NCBI GenBank assembly: GCA_026239495.1 | Contig: CP110830.1 | Coordinates: 1,550,001 to 1,614,000, forward strand | Source: Spiroplasma phoeniceum | GTDB lineage: Bacteria > Bacillota_I > Bacilli_A > Mycoplasmatales > Mycoplasmataceae | Direction: 5' to 3' | Length of the DNA: 64,000 nt | Part shown: positions 20,978 through 31,977 of the stretch, in pieces | Layout of the letters: every line of letters begins with the position of its first letter | Position numbering within the stretch: position 1 is the first letter of the stretch | The notes under the pieces: generated by a model | What the model saw: only the letters and a program-made list of their open reading frames with translations | Told to the model about the DNA's origin: nothing | The model's database searches: none | Program-made: the position numbers and the translations under genes

Positions 20978-22323
20978 TTAATAAAAATATAAGTTTGATT
21001 GTAAACTATTATTTACAAAATTATTAACTAAATAATTAATTTTATTTTCTTCTAATGGTTCATTAGTATTAAATAAATTAATTTTATTTTTAAAATTCAT
21101 CATACTAGTATTTAATTTATTTTTAATAGTTTTTTCATGATAAGTTGCTTTTTTAACCAAAACACCCTTACAGTAATGTGATATATCATCCTCAATATGA
21201 CAACCAATATTATTTCATAATGTTTGATTTCTGACACTTTCTTCATTATTTTTAATTAATTTAATTGTCTCTTTTAAGAATTTCATTTTTGATTCTTTTA
21301 TAAAAGAAGCACTGTTTTCTACGCGTTCTAATAATTCTTCATATTTACCATTAAAAAAATAATCGACTGCTTTATGGTATGTTTCTCTGTTTTCTTTGTT
21401 TTTACTTTGATAAGGATATAATTTTTTAAATCTACTTGTAAGGTGAAATTTATCTATCGTGTAATGTACTTTATTTTTAGGAAAATATTCTTGAATAAAT
21501 TTTACCATATTTTTAATTCAAAGTGCACCATCTCCTAATACCATAAATTCAATATTGTCATTAATGTCATAATAACTGGTAATTAATGTAAGTAATTTAC
21601 TAACAAAATTAATTAATTTACTATTTTTTTTAATATATTCTGGAATATTATCTAGTTCTATAACACCTAATTTATTTGCAATTACAGATCTTTTTTTAGT
21701 TGATTTTGTTTTATTAAAACCAGTATGAACAGTTGAAAATATACTATGTTTTTTTATTTTTTCTTCCCCCTTTTTATTTTCATTTCACATTTTTAAATAA
21801 GTTCCATCAATTTGAATATATAAAGTATGAGGTACCTTTATTTTTTTATCAGTTTTATTAATATAATATAATATTCTTTATCAGTTTTTTCTTTTTTCAT
21901 AATATTTGAAATTGTTTTTATACAAATTTTTACATGTTCTATAGTATCTAAAATATCTTGATATGTTTTTTTATTACCAATAAATGATAATATTTTTTCT
22001 TTAACAGAATTATCTATTCTTTGTCATTTTTTAATTACTAAAAGTTTATCCAAAGGAAAAATATATTCTTCTTTACCTGTTTCTGGATTAATTTTATAAT
22101 ATTTTCTTCTTTTAAAAGTTATTTTCCCATTTAAAATAGTTAATGTTCTTGGTTTTATTTCTTTTACTTTATAATCTTTAAATTCTTTTAAAGTTTCATT
22201 AATTTTATAATTTTTAAAAATTCATTCATCACAATATTCTAAATTTTGTTGAATTATTTCAATACTTTGTTTATCTAAAAAATTATTAAAATTCTTAAAA
22301 AATCTGTTATCAATATTTATCAT
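20978..22323 (-). pseudogene. ISLre2-family (UPF0236) transposase, one frameshift
   Basis: Starts at 22323 after AGGAAAGAAGG (MINIDNRFFKNFNNFLDKQ) and ends at 20978, about 448 residues as expected. It contains PHTLYIQIDGTYLKMW with a catalytic-type Asp, VLGDGALWIKNM, YTIDKFHLTSRFKKLYP and IGCHIEDDISHYCKG. Near 21860 (KEKTDKEYY) the frame shifts by one base, so the product is split unless corrected. Clear ISLre2 terminal repeats were not identified, so the element limits are left open. Confidence 0.75.
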
Positions 22324-22389
22324 TTTTTTACCTTCTTTCCTTAGTTCTACACATTAACACAAAAATAATAAAAATGCAAAAAAAAAATA

Positions 22390-22526
22390 TTTTAATTTTG
22401 TAGAAAACTCTTGATGGAGTCAAAAACCCTTATCAAATAAAGGTTTTTGCAAAAATAGTAATTTAGTAAAAAGTCAATAAAATCAAGGTTTTTTATAAAT
22501 ATCAAGAGTTTTCTACAAAATTAAAA
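22390..22526. repeat. 137-bp element with perfect 26-bp terminal inverted repeats
   Basis: Arms 22390-22415 and 22501-22526 are exact reverse complements (core TAGAAAACTCTTGAT). The 85-bp centre has its own hairpin (AAAAACCCTT / AAAGGTTTTT). Seven bases, AAAATAT, directly flank both sides and could be a target duplication, although the context is AT-rich. It lies between the ISLre2 gene and the prophage. It is MITE-like; a regulatory foldback is the alternative. Confidence 0.6.
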
Positions 22527-22592
22527 AAAATATTATTTTTTATTTATTGTGTTATAATTTAATTGTTAATTATTAGCAAATTAATTTAACTG

Positions 22593-22669
22593 AAAAAAGT
22601 AAATTACTTTACTTTTTTTTATTTTGGTGTAAAATATAGATAATAAAAAGAACTTGTGAAAGTTCTTTT
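22593..22669 (+). terminator. Two terminator-like hairpins before the prophage
   Basis: AAAAAAGTAAA/TTTACTTTTTT at 22593-22620 and AAAAGAACTT-GTGA-AAGTTCTTTT at 22646-22669, each with a T-rich 3' side. They would insulate the terminase genes from upstream transcription. Confidence 0.6.
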
Positions 22670-22755
22670 ATACATTTTTACAGTTATTTATTACTCTTTT
22701 ATTTAATCATATTGTTTAGATAATAGCAATTTTAATATGCAAAAAGGAGTAAAAA

Positions 22756-23145
22756 ATGAAAGAATTTAATCCAAAAACAGCAATTTTACGAACATTTTAT
22801 CGTAAAATAGATGAATTTTGGCAAAATAAATCACCTAATATTCCCTATACTTTGAATGATTTAACCAATAAATTGAACCTTTCTCGTAAATGACGATATG
22901 ATACTTATGCGAGCGAGAAGATAGTTCCTTTACTTGAAAAACAAGTTGATAGAATTGAAAGTGAAATAATTAATTTTATGATGAAATCACCTGATGGTGC
23001 TAAATTATATTGACAACGAGCATTTAATTATAAATATTCACTACAAGAAAAACAGTTAGAACAAGAATTAAACTTAAATAATCAACAGCCAATAATAGTT
23101 AATTTACAAACGGATATTAGAGATATTAAAAAAAGAAAGTGATAA
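22756..23145 (+). CDS. Phage terminase small-subunit-like protein
   Basis: 129 residues, directly before the large terminase (2-bp gap), the usual place for terS. An N-terminal helix-turn-helix-like part (YTLNDLTNKLNLSRKWRYDTYAS) is followed by an acidic helical segment (KIVPLLEKQVDRIESEIINF) and a Lys/Arg-rich end. This fits a DNA-recognition plus oligomerisation layout. The start has AAAAAGGAG. There is no sequence hallmark, so the call rests on position and size. It appears intact. Confidence 0.6.
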
Positions 23146-23147
23146 TA

Positions 23148-24610
23148 ATGCTTAATCATTTTACTTATTTGTTAGAAACTCCTTATTGGTTATTACAAAA
23201 TAGTAGTATTGGTAATAAATATCCATTTGCTAAGAAATATGAATTAGTAAATGAAATTAATCAAATTGGGACACGATATAGTGGTAAGACTATTTCAAAT
23301 ATTAAAATGCTTGGTGAACTATTAAAAATTAGTTTATTAATTAAAGAACCAATTTGTATAATTGCTAGTATGTATTGGAGTAAAGATTTAAAAGATAGTG
23401 TATTTCAAAATATATGAAATATGTTAGATGAAAATAATATACCTTATACTATTAATTTATCAAATTTTACTTTTACTTTATTAAATGATAGCAAAATATA
23501 TTGTAAAGGTTTACATTCACCAAGTCGGAAAGAAAAATTAAAAGCATTTGCTGATTTGAATAAATATAAATTAGTTATTGATTGACGAGAAGAATGTGAC
23601 CAATTTCAACAAAAAGATTTAAGTGATTTAGAATTTGCTATTCGTGGTTATCAAAATAAAATAACAATTAATACATGTAACCCTGAAAGCTTAAAAAGAT
23701 ATATTGTTGGTTATTGTAATGAATTATTACCTTTTAATGAAGAAATAATGCGTAGTAAATATGAACAAATTAAATATATTGAAAAATGAAATATGAAGAT
23801 TATTATTCATTATTCTAGTTGAAGACTTAATTATGAATTACCACAAGATAAAGTTAATGAACAATTAAGATTAGAACAATTAGATATTGAAAGAGCAAGA
23901 GTATGAAGTTGAGGTTTACCAGGTAATACTAGTGTGGGTCAATCTTTGCAAGATATATTGATATTATGCAAGCAACAGATATTATTCAACCAACTAAATT
24001 ATTAGGTGGTGTTGACTTAGCAAATTCTACTAGTCCCAAAGGACATACAACAGCAGCGAGTTTTTGAATATATAATTCATTTGATAAAAAAGCCTATAAA
24101 GTTGCTAAATATACACACTCAAATGCTACTCAACAATTTAAAGGACCACTAGAACAAGTTAAAGATATTTTAGAATTTTACAATAATCAATTAAACCAAT
24201 ATTTTAATTTAATACAACAAGGAATATCAATTAATGTTGATGATAGTGCTTATGCAACACTAGAAAGTTTAAATAGAGAAAAATATAATTATACTTTTGG
24301 TCAATACATGCATTTTAGACCAGCACAAAAGCAGAAGTTTAAAATAAAACATCGTGTAGAAGCATTTACAATGTTAATAAATACTAATCAATTAAAATGA
24401 TTATGAGAAAAATGTCCTGTAAGTAAAATCCAATATGAATTAATTCAATGAGAAGATAAACCAGATACCAGAGAAGAACGAATGTTAGACTTATATGATG
24501 ATACATTTGATAGTGATTTTTATGCATTACACTTTGAATTAATACCAATGGTTAAACATAATAATTCAGCAGATTATAAATTATGACAACAAAGGGAGTG
24601 AATAACTTAA
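23148..24610 (+). pseudogene. Phage terminase large subunit, frameshifted (prophage 1)
   Basis: The N-terminal ATPase has a Walker A variant GTRYSGKT (residues 41-48) and a Walker B region LVIDWREE. The C-terminal nuclease region has GGVDLANST and NVDDSAYATLESL, with Asp residues placed for an RNase H-like fold. Comparison with the copy at 43965-44794 shows a two-base insertion at about 23936-23945 that shifts the frame after GLPGNTS. Without it the product would be about 487 residues, normal for TerL. It ends in a TAATG overlap with the next gene. Role: packages DNA through the portal. Confidence 0.8.
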
Positions 24611-24888
24611 TGAAAAAAGATATTTATGTAATACATGATGAGCGTGTAATAAATGCAAAAAGACCTTATATGTCTGTTTGTGGACAAGTTAAAAAAAGAC
24701 TTTGTCAACAATTAAAAAAAGATAATATCGCAATATGTAAATTAAATTTATATAACGAATATATTAAAAAATACCAAAAAGTTAAAGTATGTGTATAAGT
24801 TTTATAAAATGAACCAAATTTATTAACAGTAAATATTATTAATTATGCACTTATCTTAAAATTAAAGGAGCAAAATAACCATGAATAA
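24610..24888 (+). pseudogene. Small phage protein between terL and portal (stop-containing)
   Basis: MKKDIYVIHDERVINAKRPY starts on the TAATG overlap, then the segment shared with 1-235. Two stops (after KVCV and VL) interrupt it. The 3' end overlaps the portal start by 8 bp. The family is unknown; conservation in three prophage copies suggests it mattered for the phage. Confidence 0.65.
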
Positions 24889-26271
24889 TACTTTCCCTAG
24901 TTTACCAAACTTAAATGATATTAATAGTGTTTTAAATTTTATAATTATGATTGAACAATTAATTTAGCAAATATTATTGCTCTTCATCAAATGCGATTAA
25001 TAAATGGTAAAGATATTTTATTTAAGTATCATCGTAAAGACATTTTAGAAAAATTAAATTGATGATATGAAACTTATAAAATAAAAGAGAAATTAGATAA
25101 AAACGAATTAACAGCAAGTTTAATCGGTAAAACTATCTTTGGTTTATTAGAAACTAGTGATGGCAATATTGATTTATGAATTAATCCATTTAACTTTACA
25201 TCTCGTGTAAGTAAAATAAACGAAATTGAACAAGGTGCTGATATTTGATTAAATTATCATCAATCAGATAGTGGTTTTATTTTAAATTTAATTTGTACCA
25301 AAGATAAAATAGTTATTAAAGGTTGACCTAAAAATAATGAAGTAATTGTTGGTCAAAGTAAAACACAAATTAAAGATGATGTTAAACCTGTTTTAGTACA
25401 AGAATTTAAAAACAAATTAGGTATAGTACCTTTCTGAGAAATGATTAATGAACCTAATCCATTGTTTTTATCAACATCAACTACTTTAAATCCATGACCT
25501 ACTATGGCAAATTGTTATAAATTACAATTTGATTTAGAAGATAGTTTTAATATTAAATCAAAAGAAAGATATGCAAATCGTACACACTGATATGGAATAC
25601 TAAGTGATGATTTAATGACTGCTTATAACAAAGGTAATAAAAAAGTACTACAATATGTATTTGATGATATTTTTGTTCAATCAAGTTCATCAACAGTAGA
25701 TGGTCAATTATCCCAATCTTTACAAGTAGTACAAGTAACACCAACCTTAGAAACATATACTGAAGACCAAAAATCAATCATTGAGCAAATATATTTAGCA
25801 TGTCATTTTTCTAGTCCTTTTGGTGATAAATCAGATAATGACCAAAATAAAACACAGTCATTATTAACTAAAACAAAAGACTTAGAAAAACAAGAATATT
25901 TACAAGCATATCGTAAGCAGTATTATACTAAAATGTTTGATACTGTTTTAAAATATTATGGTTTATGAGATGGCACTAGTGAACGCCCTTATGGTTTTGA
26001 TTTTGTTAGTGCTAGTTTAGTAGACCAAATGCGACAAAATGAATTAATTACTGCTAGATTAGATAATGGTACAATGGAACCAATACGAGCAATTACTGAA
26101 TATGATAATATTGATGAATTAGAAGCAACAAAATATTTTGAAAAAGTAGAAAAATGACAAGATAAAATGCAAGCCAAAGAAATAGAACATAATAACAAAT
26201 TACTAGAATATGATGAAACTGGCAATAATCAAAATGCTTTACAAGGTAGAACAGAAATTAAGGAGAATTAA
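24881..26271 (+). pseudogene. Phage portal protein, frameshifted near its start (prophage 1)
   Basis: About 463 residues once the frame is restored. One A is missing at 24934-24936 relative to the copy at 43693. Portal-like features: an N-terminal helical region (ANIIALHQMRLINGKDIL), the segment KNKLGIVPFWEMINEPN typical of SPP1-type portals, and a Gln/Glu-rich C-terminal tail. The order terS, terL, portal supports the call. The ribosome site AAAGGAG lies in the preceding gene. Role: 12-subunit ring through which DNA enters the head. Confidence 0.72.
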
Positions 26272-26274
26272 AAA

Positions 26275-29200
26275 ATGAGTAGAATTAACCCGGGTGTTAT
26301 GGAAGAATTAAGAAGACAAGCCCATGATACTTTAATAGATATCAGAGAAAACATACGAAATAATAGACATTGAATGGTATTTTCTTTTAATGTTTATAGT
26401 TCATATATTCCTGATACTGAGACAGGTTGAAAACCTAATAATGCTAAACCAAGTGATTATGGTAGTTATTCACGAATATTTGATAATATGGAAAGTACTA
26501 TTGCTCAATGACAAGGTAGTTTAAAAATAGTACAAAAATATAAAGGTGAAGAAATTAATATTTTAACGATTGATGATTTTAAAAATCAACCAATTAACTC
26601 AACTATATGAGCAAATAATGAAACGCCTTCCGCGATAAAATTAAAAGATGAAAATAATAATGTTTATTGAAAATTGATTTATGGTGAAAATATTTATGAT
26701 ATTAATAGAATGTTGGAATACTTAAACCAATATAAATTAAGTTATTTTATTAATAATGATAATAAAGCCGATAACTTTTATACAAAAGAAGTTAAAGTTG
26801 GTAAATATTGAGATGCTTATATGATTGATGATAGAAGTTCAATTCAATTTGGTGAAGAAAAATTTGAACAAGTATTTACTCAACAATCAACTGAACGACA
26901 ATATACTTTATTAATTTTAGATGAAGATGCCGATAAATTAAATATAAATGATTATTATAATTTTTATACTGTATTTAATGACCGTGGATTAAATATTGGT
27001 GGTGGTTATATTAATTCTGCACCCCAAGATAGACAATGATTATATCCTTCAAATGTTATTAATTATTATTCACCTTATGATGGTAGTTTTTTATGACAAG
27101 AAATTACCTTTTCAAGTATTAATGACAAAATTAGTCACAGTGGTTTATCAGTAAGACAATTTATTCAGATCAGCGCTCCTGGTGAAGGTTATTGTTTTCC
27201 TAAAATAACTTATGATGAAAAACTAAATAAAGGTATTGTTGAATTAGATGAGATTTTATTAAAAGACCCCGGTGTTCGTGCAATGGCAGTTAAATTTTAT
27301 GGTAATCCAATCTTTTTTGATATGCCGGTAATTGGGCGACCAATTATTAAAGGTCAATTTAATAAAAAAGTAATGAATTCAAGAGACTTATTAATGTATA
27401 ACATGTTTCCTGCACCACCTGATAAAATAAATACTTATGCTTCACCAGAAGTAAGTTGATATAACATTCAAGGGATTCAACCAACTATGATAACTGGTTA
27501 TGAAGATTGAAAAAAAGATATGGAAAGTAGATATGATTTTTGAAGTCAAAAAAATAGTGAAGGTATTGTTATAACAGACCCTAGTACTACATCATTATCC
27601 AATTCTACTGTTGGTAGATATGTTTATAAAGAAGATAAAGATTCTAAATTTTATTGGTCTAAAAATTGAAAAATAACACCACCAAGTAAAATAAAAACAA
27701 ATGGTGGCACAGTTGATAATATTATTAGTACGCAAGCATCATCATATTTTAGAAGAAAAGATGAATTTGGCAATACTGTTGGTAGTGTTCAAATTGAATA
27801 TAATAAAATGGGTGCATGTAATGTTTGAGATATTTTAAATATGAATAATTTTATTAACCGTCAAATAACTGTATTACCTTTAAACTATACTCAAAAATTA
27901 ATATTTAATCCTTTTACTATTCCGGGCGGTGTTGGTAAATTCTTAAACTTTATTTCGTTTGGTATTCCTTGGGGTTGAGTAATTAACCAAGATGAAAAAA
28001 CTTGACCTAATTTCCAGTGATTAAATGGCTTTATGAGCGCTAATATTTATAGTTTTTATAATGATGCCTTTTGGTCCGAAAAATCAAAAGGTAAAGGTTA
28101 TTTACCATTTGAAATTTTTAGAGAACAAGGTAATGATAAAGTTGGTGCTATCTTTGGAGCAAATTCTACTAGTTTAGGGTTTACTACTTTATTAACAGAT
28201 AAATTAAAAGGTACTGTTTTAACTAAAGATGGTAATCAAACACATACAATAGTTTATTCAACTTATAATTTAAAACAATTAAATCCTAAAACTAATCGCA
28301 TATATTTAATTAATGAATTAGTAAGAGCAGTAGATTCGCAAACACCAGTTAGTGATAGTGAAAAAAGATAATGATTGCGAATTTTTACAAACACCAGATG
28401 GAACAAATTTTAGTTATATAATTGATATGTTTTCAATTCAAGCATTATATAAAGGTAATTTTGAAATTATCTTTTATGCCGATAACCCATATACAAATAA
28501 TGAAGAAGATTATTTAAGATTATCAGTATGAAACTTTCGTGGAAAAACAAAAAGTGTGTTAAATAATTATTTACGCGATATGACAACTAATTATAAAACT
28601 AGCTTCTTACTACCACATGATTATGAAATACCAACATTTAATTACCCACAATATGTATTACCACCAGCACCATATAACTATAAATCTTATACAAAAGATA
28701 TCTGAGATGCTAATGCAATTCAACCATTAAAAACTAAAATTATTGTAAATCCACATTGTATTAATCGTGGTAATTTATTTTTAGATAATTTATATGATGG
28801 TTATTATGAAATAGAAATTGATTTAAAACAAATTGACCCAACAATTCAAAGTATAGAAAAATTTATTAGTTCTTATAAAACAATAGAAATAAGTAATCTT
28901 AATAATTTGCAAGTTGAATGTGGACCACCCAAAATAGAAAATTTTATTCTCGATAGAAATGTTAATCTTATAGCGGGTGCTAATAGTTGTGATAATAGTC
29001 TGGGACTATTATCAAATGCTGTCTTAAAAAAAGATGGGTTATCTCAAAATACTATTATTAATTTTGATAATACAATAACTTTATATACTGATAATATAAC
29101 TAATAATACTCAAACAGTTGCCATTGCTTTTACTAATGGTTTACAAATTGTAAATTATCATAGTATTTATTGAACAGAAAATAATAATGGAGTTTTCCAA

Positions 29201-29446
29201 TTTTTATTGAAAATTTCTGATGATAAAATTAAAGAAACATATTTACAAGCATATTATGCAAATGATATGAAATTAAAAATTAGATTTACAAAAAAATTGA
29301 AACCAGAATTAAGATTTTTAGGCGGCGATAAATATTGACCTTATTTTGGTAATGAAAAAGATATAACAATATATGTTTCTAATCCAAATGTTTTAGGAAT
29401 TAGAAATAAAAATGATAACCCAGTTAAAATTACATTTAAACCATAA
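26275..29446 (+). pseudogene. Large virion protein (about 1056 residues), frameshifted (prophage 1)
   Basis: Begins MSRINPGVMEELRRQAHD. Strand-rich and aromatic, with a hydrophobic loop (GKFLNFISFGIPWGWVINQ) near residue 560, as in tail-knob or adhesion proteins that enter membranes. At 28361-28366 an A6 run replaces the A5 seen in the second copy, shifting the frame after VSDSEK; the rest (DNDCEFLQTPDG to VKITFKP) follows in the next frame. By position and size it is a structural protein of a short-tailed phage, perhaps tail knob or receptor binding. No motif proves this. The C-terminal third is the most divergent between copies, as expected for a host-interacting part. Confidence 0.6.
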
Positions 29447-29478
29447 AAAGAAAAAGAGATGTAAAATCTCTTTTTTTA
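29447..29478 (+). terminator. Intrinsic terminator after the large virion gene
   Basis: AAAAAGAGAT-GTAAA-ATCTCTTTTTTT. It also overlaps the end of the convergent lipoprotein gene and can act in both directions. The second prophage has the same hairpin at 36570-36596. Confidence 0.8.
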
Positions 29479-30003
29479 TTCATTATTAACTTTTACATTG
29501 CCATTTTTATCAATATCTAAATCAGGTAATTTTTGTTCTTCACCATTTCAACAATAAACCGATTTAAAAAAAGTTCCATCATCTTCAATTCAAGCTGCAT
29601 GTTCTCTTGTTTTATTTGCAGCTAAATCAAATTCATTTCTATATAAAAATGCACCACTATATGACTTATCAATTTTAGTATATCTAATAATACCATTTAT
29701 TTTATTATTGTTAGTATAACCTATATTTTTATATTTTTTAATTGTTCAATTATCATTTTTTGCACCTCTTCATACAATTATATAATATTTATAATCTCCC
29801 TGAGAATTAAATGGTTTTTCTTGCGGTGCTATTCATTCTAAATTGTTTTTAATATTTTCATAAGTTGTATTTATTTGGTTTTCTTTTTTTAATTCTGCTA
29901 ATTCTTCTTTTGTATATTCTTGTGCTGTATTACAAGCAACTAAATTTGTTGTAATTGTTCCGATTAAATTAATTGTTCCTAAAATACTTAATATTTTTTT
30001 CAT
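29476..30003 (-). CDS. Prophage-carried lipoprotein (cargo, prophage 1)
   Basis: 175 residues. A lipoprotein signal peptide MKKILSILGTINLIG ends in the lipobox LVAC-N, so the mature protein is lipid-anchored on the outer face of the membrane. The mature part opens with a charged helix (YTKEELAELKKENQINTTYENIKNNLEWIAPQEKPF), then a Trp/Tyr-rich domain and the terminal motif GEEQKLPDLDID. It runs opposite to the virion genes, between the tail-type and head genes, and is transcribed toward the terminator. The homologue at 36597-37136 keeps both ends but differs in the middle. Superinfection exclusion or surface alteration is a guess from lysogenic-cargo precedent. Confidence 0.75.
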
Positions 30004-30005
30004 TT

Positions 30006-31070
30006 TTATTTAATATATATTTCTTTAAATCTTTTTTCACTAAAAACTAAAACTAATTCTTGATTTGTTTTTAGTTCTTGAGACTTAAAATGTAAACTAT
30101 GTCAATTATCAAAAATATAATTAATTATATCCATAGATCCAGTATTAATATCCTGAATATTTTTTATATTTTTATTAAAAAATGGTGAGCAGTTTTCATT
30201 ACAATTACCTGTTTTTTTCATTTTTAAAAAAATATTATATAAATAAAATTTAAAATCATTTAAATTTTTAATATCGTAATTAAAATTAATATCTGCTAAA
30301 GTGCTGTAATCTAAAGCAATTTTAATTTTATATGATGGTATAAATGTATCTCATATTTCAATAGCACTTCTTTTTTTTCTTCTATTTTCATCATATATAT
30401 AACTATTTGCCGAATAATATGAGCTTGTATCTGAAAAAATTTCTATGTCTCCATTTTTATTTAATGTTCCTATATCTTCTTTTGGACTTAATGTATTAAA
30501 TGCAATTCAAATACCATTATTTACAAAATGAGGATTTGTTATAAGATTTAAAATATTATTTAATAATGTTAATTTTGGATAAAAATAACCTGCAATAGCA
30601 CCTGCTGTTCCACCAACACCAACTTCTATAACTTTTACCGCTGTTGTTGGTCATTCATACCCTAAACGAGAAAGAGCATCTGTTAAATAGGCAACAAACA
30701 TACCAAAAGATGCACCAACCAACCCTCTTAAAATTTTTTGATTTGTATTGGGATTATTTTTTATTCAATTTATAATTACTTTAATATTATTTGCATTTAT
30801 TTTTAAAATTCAATTTAATCCTCAAATTTTAACTCAACTAACACTATTAGAGGATCAGTTAAAAATTAAACTATCATGATTTTCAATTGGTATAGCAACT
30901 TCATTATTGTTTCTTTTATCTCTAATTAAAGTTTTTAAATTATTTGTTTGTTGATAACTAATATCACTATTAATATTTTCTTCTTTTTGATAATAACTAG
31001 CGGCAATTGTTGTTGGTACGGCGGTTCCACTAATAGTTAATACACTTAATAAACTAAGTAATTTTTTCAT
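30006..31070 (-). CDS. Secreted or membrane-associated protein of unknown function (prophage 1 only)
   Basis: 354 residues from ATG 31070, chosen because AAGGAG lies 9 bases upstream and the next residues form a signal peptide (MKKLLSLLSVLTISGTAVPTTIAAS, likely cleaved after AAS). The centre has a Gly-rich hydrophobic segment (VGVGGTAGAIAGYFYP) preceded by LRGLVGASFGMFVAYL, resembling glycine-zipper membrane helices. The C-terminal third is soluble, with a basic RRKKRS stretch and two Cys (GNCNENCS). It is two bases upstream of the lipoprotein gene and surely shares its promoter. It is absent from prophage 2. A pore-forming or toxin role is possible but unproven. Confidence 0.65.
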
Positions 31071-31125
31071 ACTTGTTTTTCTCCTTTTCTTAATCTTGAG
31101 AATTTTTATCAATATTTAGCTCCAT

Positions 31126-31159
<34 letters not shown>

Positions 31160-31202
31160 CAAGCAAAACTATGGATTATTTTAAACGTTTTATCTTGTTA
31201 AA

Positions 31203-31258
31203 TACCTTTTATTACGCGTTTTAAGGCCTAAATTAGCAATTAAATATATTAAGTTTAA
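31203..31258. promoter_or_regulatory. Conserved intergenic block with GGCC-centred near palindrome
   Basis: About 55 bp are almost identical to 37365-37417 in prophage 2 although the flanks differ. The block includes ATTACGCGTTTTAAGGCC and then TAAATTA. It lies between divergent cargo and head genes, so it is a likely operator or promoter block. Confidence 0.55.
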
Positions 31259-31277
31259 TATAAAAAAAAAATTAAGT

Positions 31278-31343
31278 CTTAAGTAATTACGGTTTCGGGT
31301 ATCCGGACGACCTAATCGCATTGTAAATGCGAGTAACCTTAAG
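31278..31343 (+). ncRNA. Compact structured element, possible small RNA or attenuator
   Basis: CTTAAG at both ends, GGTT/AACC inside, a GG-GTAT-CC hairpin and a CGCATT-GTA-AATGCG hairpin, followed by seven T. It is more GC-rich than its surroundings and is missing from prophage 2, where the conserved block joins the head promoter more directly. The inner hairpin can also be drawn as a 5-bp stem with the 7-base loop TTGTAAA, like a tyrosine anticodon arm, but D and T arms are absent. Confidence 0.4.
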
Positions 31344-31386
31344 CATTTTTTTATTTTATTTGTTTAGTATTTGTATATAAAAAGTA

Positions 31387-31414
31387 TTGTATTGATAAAA
31401 TAATAGTCTATAAT
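31387..31414 (+). promoter_or_regulatory. Head-gene promoter, prophage 1
   Basis: TTGTAT (31387-31392), 16-bp spacer, TATAAT (31409-31414). The same pair with the same spacing occurs at 37442-37469. Downstream both copies keep a CTTGT-N7-ACAAG stem (31457-31473 and 37553-37569) just before the ribosome site, with a different loop sequence. Confidence 0.7.
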
Positions 31415-31500
31415 TAAGTTATAGGTTTAATCTTTTTCCGTAAAAAAGAGTTATGCCGACTTGTTAATCGGACAAGGATAAAAAAAGAGAGGTTTATAAA

Positions 31501-31962
31501 ATGGCACTTACAAAAGAACAATTAATAGAACAAGGTTTAAGTGAAGAGATTGCTGAAAATATCTTAAATCAGTTTAATAATGAAGCAAAGCAAATTAGAG
31601 AAAGTGTGCAAAAACGCGAAGATGTTATATCAAAAGAAGACTTTATTAAATTATCTAATGAATTAGATGAATTAAAAGCATTTAAAGATGTTCCATCCAC
31701 TAAAATTGAAGATATTAAAACTAATTTAAATAAAGTTAGTGGTAATTCTTTATCTGAAAAAATGCAAACTTTAAAAGAATTAAAACCTGATTTGTTTGTT
31801 GAAGAACAACAATCAATTTCGCCAACTAATTTTATTAAAGATATGATTGAAAAATCTACTGAAAATAAAAATGATGAAATTGAAACTATTAAAGAAAAAG
31901 GAGCATATACTCCTGAGGAAATTAAAAAATTAAATGATTATACACTTAAAAACCTTAGATAA
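31501..31962 (+). CDS. Phage scaffold-like protein (prophage 1)
   Basis: 153 residues, Lys/Glu-rich and almost fully helical (EIAENILNQFNNEAKQIRESVQKRE), directly before the capsid gene. Small size, coiled-coil character and position match capsid scaffolding proteins of the Gp20 type. The ribosome site is AGAGAGG. The second copy at 37587 is about 80 percent identical by eye, with most changes in the middle. It contains no Cys, Trp or catalytic motif. Confidence 0.68.
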   Translation: MALTKEQLIEQGLSEEIAENILNQFNNEAKQIRESVQKREDVISKEDFIKLSNELDELKAFKDVPSTKIEDIKTNLNKVSGNSLSEKMQTLKELKPDLFVEEQQSISPTNFIKDMIEKSTENKNDEIETIKEKGAYTPEEIKKLNDYTLKNLR

Positions 31963-31977
31963 TAAGGAGTGAAAATT

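Noticed and set aside
25553-25777. Minus-strand ORF in the portal gene (and its mirror at 42795-43019)
   Set aside because: Antisense shadow; it is conserved only because the portal sense strand is conserved.
31287-31343. tRNA-Tyr gene
   Set aside because: Only an anticodon-like arm (TTGTAAA loop) fits. There is no D arm, T arm, long variable arm or proper acceptor, so it is listed as a structured element instead.
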